Origin: Methylocystaceae bacterium
GTDB lineage: Bacteria > Pseudomonadota > Alphaproteobacteria > Rhodospirillales > Terasakiellaceae
Length of the DNA stretch: 64,000 nucleotides
Direction: 5' to 3'
Assembly (NCBI GenBank): GCA_013373205.1
Contig: JABXIG010000004.1
Span: 229,029-293,028 of the forward strand
A program made the position numbers and the translations under genes. This document shows, piece after piece, positions 62,425-64,000 of this stretch. The stretch's first letter is position 1; each line of letters begins with the position of its first letter. The notes under the pieces are model-generated. The model had not been told where the DNA came from and ran no database searches. It saw only the letters and a program-made list of their open reading frames with translations.

Positions 62425-62949
62425 ATGATCACCCCCCGTAAACCTGTCCCTGATTTCACTGTTAAAAAACTTTCAGGGGACAGTTGGACCTTATCCGAAC
62501 AGAAACCTGAAAATTTCACGATAATCGTGGCTTATCGGGGCTATCATTGCCCGCTGTGTAATGTGTATTTGAACAAATTAAACAAGATCGCAGACGGGTT
62601 GAAGGCAAAAGGCGTTAATCTCATTGTTTTAAGTTCTGATACGAAAGAACGTGCAGAAATGGCAAAAGGGGAATGGGGCTTGGACAAGCTGGATATAGCT
62701 TATGGTTTATCTATAGAAGATGCCCGCGCTTTGGGTCTGTTTGTGTCTGCTGGCATTGGCATAACGTCTACGGGCATTCAGGAACCAGATTTATTTGCAG
62801 AACCGGGTCTTTTAATGGTGAAGCCGGACCAAACCCTTTATTTTGCCGATATCCAGACGATGCCATTTTTACGCCCGGACCTGTCGGGTCTTTTGGCAAA
62901 TTTGGACTTTATCCTTGCTAAGGGATATCCAGCACGCGGTGAAGCATAA
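62425..62949 (+). CDS. Peroxiredoxin-like (AhpC/TSA) thioredoxin-fold protein
   Basis: A 174-residue thioredoxin-fold protein. The active motif is CPLC in YRGYHCPLCNVYL, a CxxC redox pair, and the body matches the AhpC/TSA-like family in DFTVKKLSG and VLSSDTKERAEM. It could act as a peroxidase or thiol oxidoreductase. The ATG at 62425 has GGAG upstream. The operator before it suggests repression by the adjacent TetR protein. Confidence 0.82.
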   Translation: MITPRKPVPDFTVKKLSGDSWTLSEQKPENFTIIVAYRGYHCPLCNVYLNKLNKIADGLKAKGVNLIVLSSDTKERAEMAKGEWGLDKLDIAYGLSIEDARALGLFVSAGIGITSTGIQEPDLFAEPGLLMVKPDQTLYFADIQTMPFLRPDLSGLLANLDFILAKGYPARGEA

Positions 62950-62965
62950 GTAATCGATGTGAATA

Positions 62966-63005
62966 AAAAAACCCCTGACTTCAACTATAGAAGCAGGGGT
63001 TTTTA
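62966..63005. terminator. Bidirectional terminator between convergent genes
   Basis: AAAAACCCCTG-A-CTTC and GAAG-CAGGGGTTTTT pair around AACTATA, with A and T tracts on the two sides. It can end both the peroxiredoxin-like and the hbd transcripts. Confidence 0.85.
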
Positions 63006-63025
63006 ATTTTTATGATAAGCCGATC

Positions 63026-63907
63026 TTAGCGAGTCGGAACGGGTTCGTCGCCGCTGTAATCGTAGAAACCTCGTCCTGTTTTACGACCAAGCCATCCGGC
63101 TTCAACGTATTTAACCAGCAACGGACAGGGGCGATATTTGGTATCGGCCAAGCCATCGTGCAGGACGTTCATGATCGCAAGACAAGTGTCAAGGCCAATA
63201 AAGTCAGCTAGTTGCAGCGGACCCATCGGGTGGTTGGCACCCAAACGCATGGCGGTGTCGATTGAATTCACTGAACCCACACCTTCATAGAGGGTGTAAA
63301 CGGCTTCATTGATCATCGGCAACAGGATACGGTTTACGATGAAGGCCGGGAAATCTTCGGCGGAAACAGACGTTTTACCCAGACGGGCTGTCATTTCCTT
63401 TATGATTTGATAGGTGCTTTCATCTGTCGCAATCCCACGGATCAGTTCAACCAGTTTCATTACAGGCACTGGGTTCATAAAGTGCATGCCGATGAAACGT
63501 TCCGGACGATCCGTAGAGGCCGCCAATCGCGTAATAGAGATGGAAGAGGTGTTGGAAGCCAACAGACAGTCTGCAGATACAACATCACAAACTTGTTTGA
63601 AGATAAGTTTTTTAACTTCTTCATTCTCTGTTGCGGCTTCGATAACCAGGTCTGCGTCTTTAAGAGCAGCCATTTCGGTCGAACATTCGATAAAACCAAG
63701 GGCTTTATCACGATCTTCCTGACTGATCTTTTCTTTTTTAACTTGGCGATCCAGGTTTTTAGTGATGGTGGCCACTGCTTTATCCAAAGCATCCTGGCTC
63801 ACATCAATCAATTTAACCGAATAACCGGCAACGGCTGCCACATGTGCAATCCCGTTCCCCATTTGACCGGCACCAATAACACCGATTGTTTCAATAGTTA
63901 CAGACAT
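63026..63907 (-). CDS. hbd: 3-hydroxybutyryl-CoA dehydrogenase
   Basis: NAD(P)-dependent dehydrogenase of 293 residues converting acetoacetyl-CoA and 3-hydroxybutyryl-CoA. The Rossmann motif is GVIGAGQMGNGIAHV (about 9-23); the catalytic His is in GMHFMNPVPVMKLVE; NPMGPLQLADFIGLD-type C-terminus (HPMGPLQLADFIG) is typical. The ATG at 63907 has GAGGGA upstream. It probably shares a transcript with the preceding gene, whose end is at the window edge. Confidence 0.95.
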   Translation of the reverse strand: MSVTIETIGVIGAGQMGNGIAHVAAVAGYSVKLIDVSQDALDKAVATITKNLDRQVKKEKISQEDRDKALGFIECSTEMAALKDADLVIEAATENEEVKKLIFKQVCDVVSADCLLASNTSSISITRLAASTDRPERFIGMHFMNPVPVMKLVELIRGIATDESTYQIIKEMTARLGKTSVSAEDFPAFIVNRILLPMINEAVYTLYEGVGSVNSIDTAMRLGANHPMGPLQLADFIGLDTCLAIMNVLHDGLADTKYRPCPLLVKYVEAGWLGRKTGRGFYDYSGDEPVPTR

Positions 63908-63970
63908 GGTCCCTCATAATATCCTTAGGGTTAAATGCAATCCTTAAACCGGATAGGCAAGAGCCGGGGG

Positions 63971-64000
63971 TTAACCCAGCTCTTTTTCCAGTTCAGGTAC
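63971..64000 (-). CDS. etfA: 3' end of an upstream gene, probably etfA
   Basis: Only the last nine codons and TAA are in the window (VPELEKELG). The sequence is compatible with the C-terminus of electron-transfer flavoprotein alpha subunit, and etfB-etfA-hbd is a conserved order in alphaproteobacteria. The identity is inferred from context. Confidence 0.5.
   Translation of the reverse strand, partial: VPELEKELG

Overview
The window looks like a chromosomal stretch of a free-living, motile, aerobic alphaproteobacterium, most like Rhodospirillales or related marine lineages. This is inferred from gene content and order, not from a search. Supporting features are a mesaconyl-CoA hydratase gene (ethylmalonyl-CoA pathway), hbd next to the tail of an apparent etfA, a hisB...DUF2628-hisH-hisA-hisF-hisE cluster, hslV-hslU, lutABC, hflK-hflC-DUF2065-degP, and a CheZ gene. 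Base composition is moderate. No rRNA, tRNA, CRISPR array, insertion sequence or prophage was seen. Almost all the DNA is dense housekeeping coding sequence in short operons. Several intergenic palindromes and two clear gene remnants interrupt it.

Layout. 0-5 kb: class III-type sirtuin, LMW phosphatase, PAS/GGDEF diguanylate cyclase, PfkB-family (adenosine-type) kinase. 4.7-5.4 kb: decayed DNA with a broken formylglycine-generating-enzyme-like gene and a minus-strand remnant. 5.4-9.5 kb: a surface-glycan modification patch (SGNH hydrolase-like protein, FkbM methyltransferase, OafA-type acyltransferase with SGNH domain). 9.7-16 kb: typA, a sensor kinase with a degenerate receiver, an EamA transporter, and a tandem two-domain glycosyltransferase. 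16-20.5 kb: lutABC-smr operon, a cysteine-rich protein, an XRE regulator. 20.6-25.2 kb: a secreted unknown, hslV-hslU-truncated haemoglobin, a truncated rmlB pseudogene, and a coiled-coil Thr/Gln-rich unknown. 25.4-30.7 kb: histidine biosynthesis, with a solute-binding-like protein, a GST and a CHMI-type tautomerase inside or at the end.

30.7-45.1 kb: hydrolase, EI24 membrane protein, bactofilin, lipoprotein, AmpG-type permease, ppa, rsmI divergent from and overlapping an LpoA-like lipoprotein gene, a cNMP-binding/receiver-like protein, hemW, an Ada/AlkA fusion coupled to ogt, lolA, a possible small RNA, xthA, and a ParA-like ATPase with a C-terminal membrane segment. 45.2-53.9 kb: mch, a CheY-like receiver, a DapC-like aminotransferase, a UMF1-type transporter, a solute-binding-like protein, mrp/apbC, hflKC and DUF2065. 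54.3-64 kb: degP, orphan trpB2, arsC-like reductase, cheZ plus a response regulator, a cytochrome c lipoprotein, pheA, kdsB, a TetR regulator controlling a peroxiredoxin-like gene through a pair of matching operators, hbd, and the last codons of a gene that is probably etfA.

I found no convincing multi-gene novel defence or metabolic system. The most unusual items are the membrane-anchored ParA, the FliM-like peptide at the CheZ C-terminus, the tandem glycosyltransferase with unequal metal-binding motifs, the stand-alone cysteine-rich module protein, a possible small RNA before xthA, the two gene ruins, and families of intergenic palindromes.
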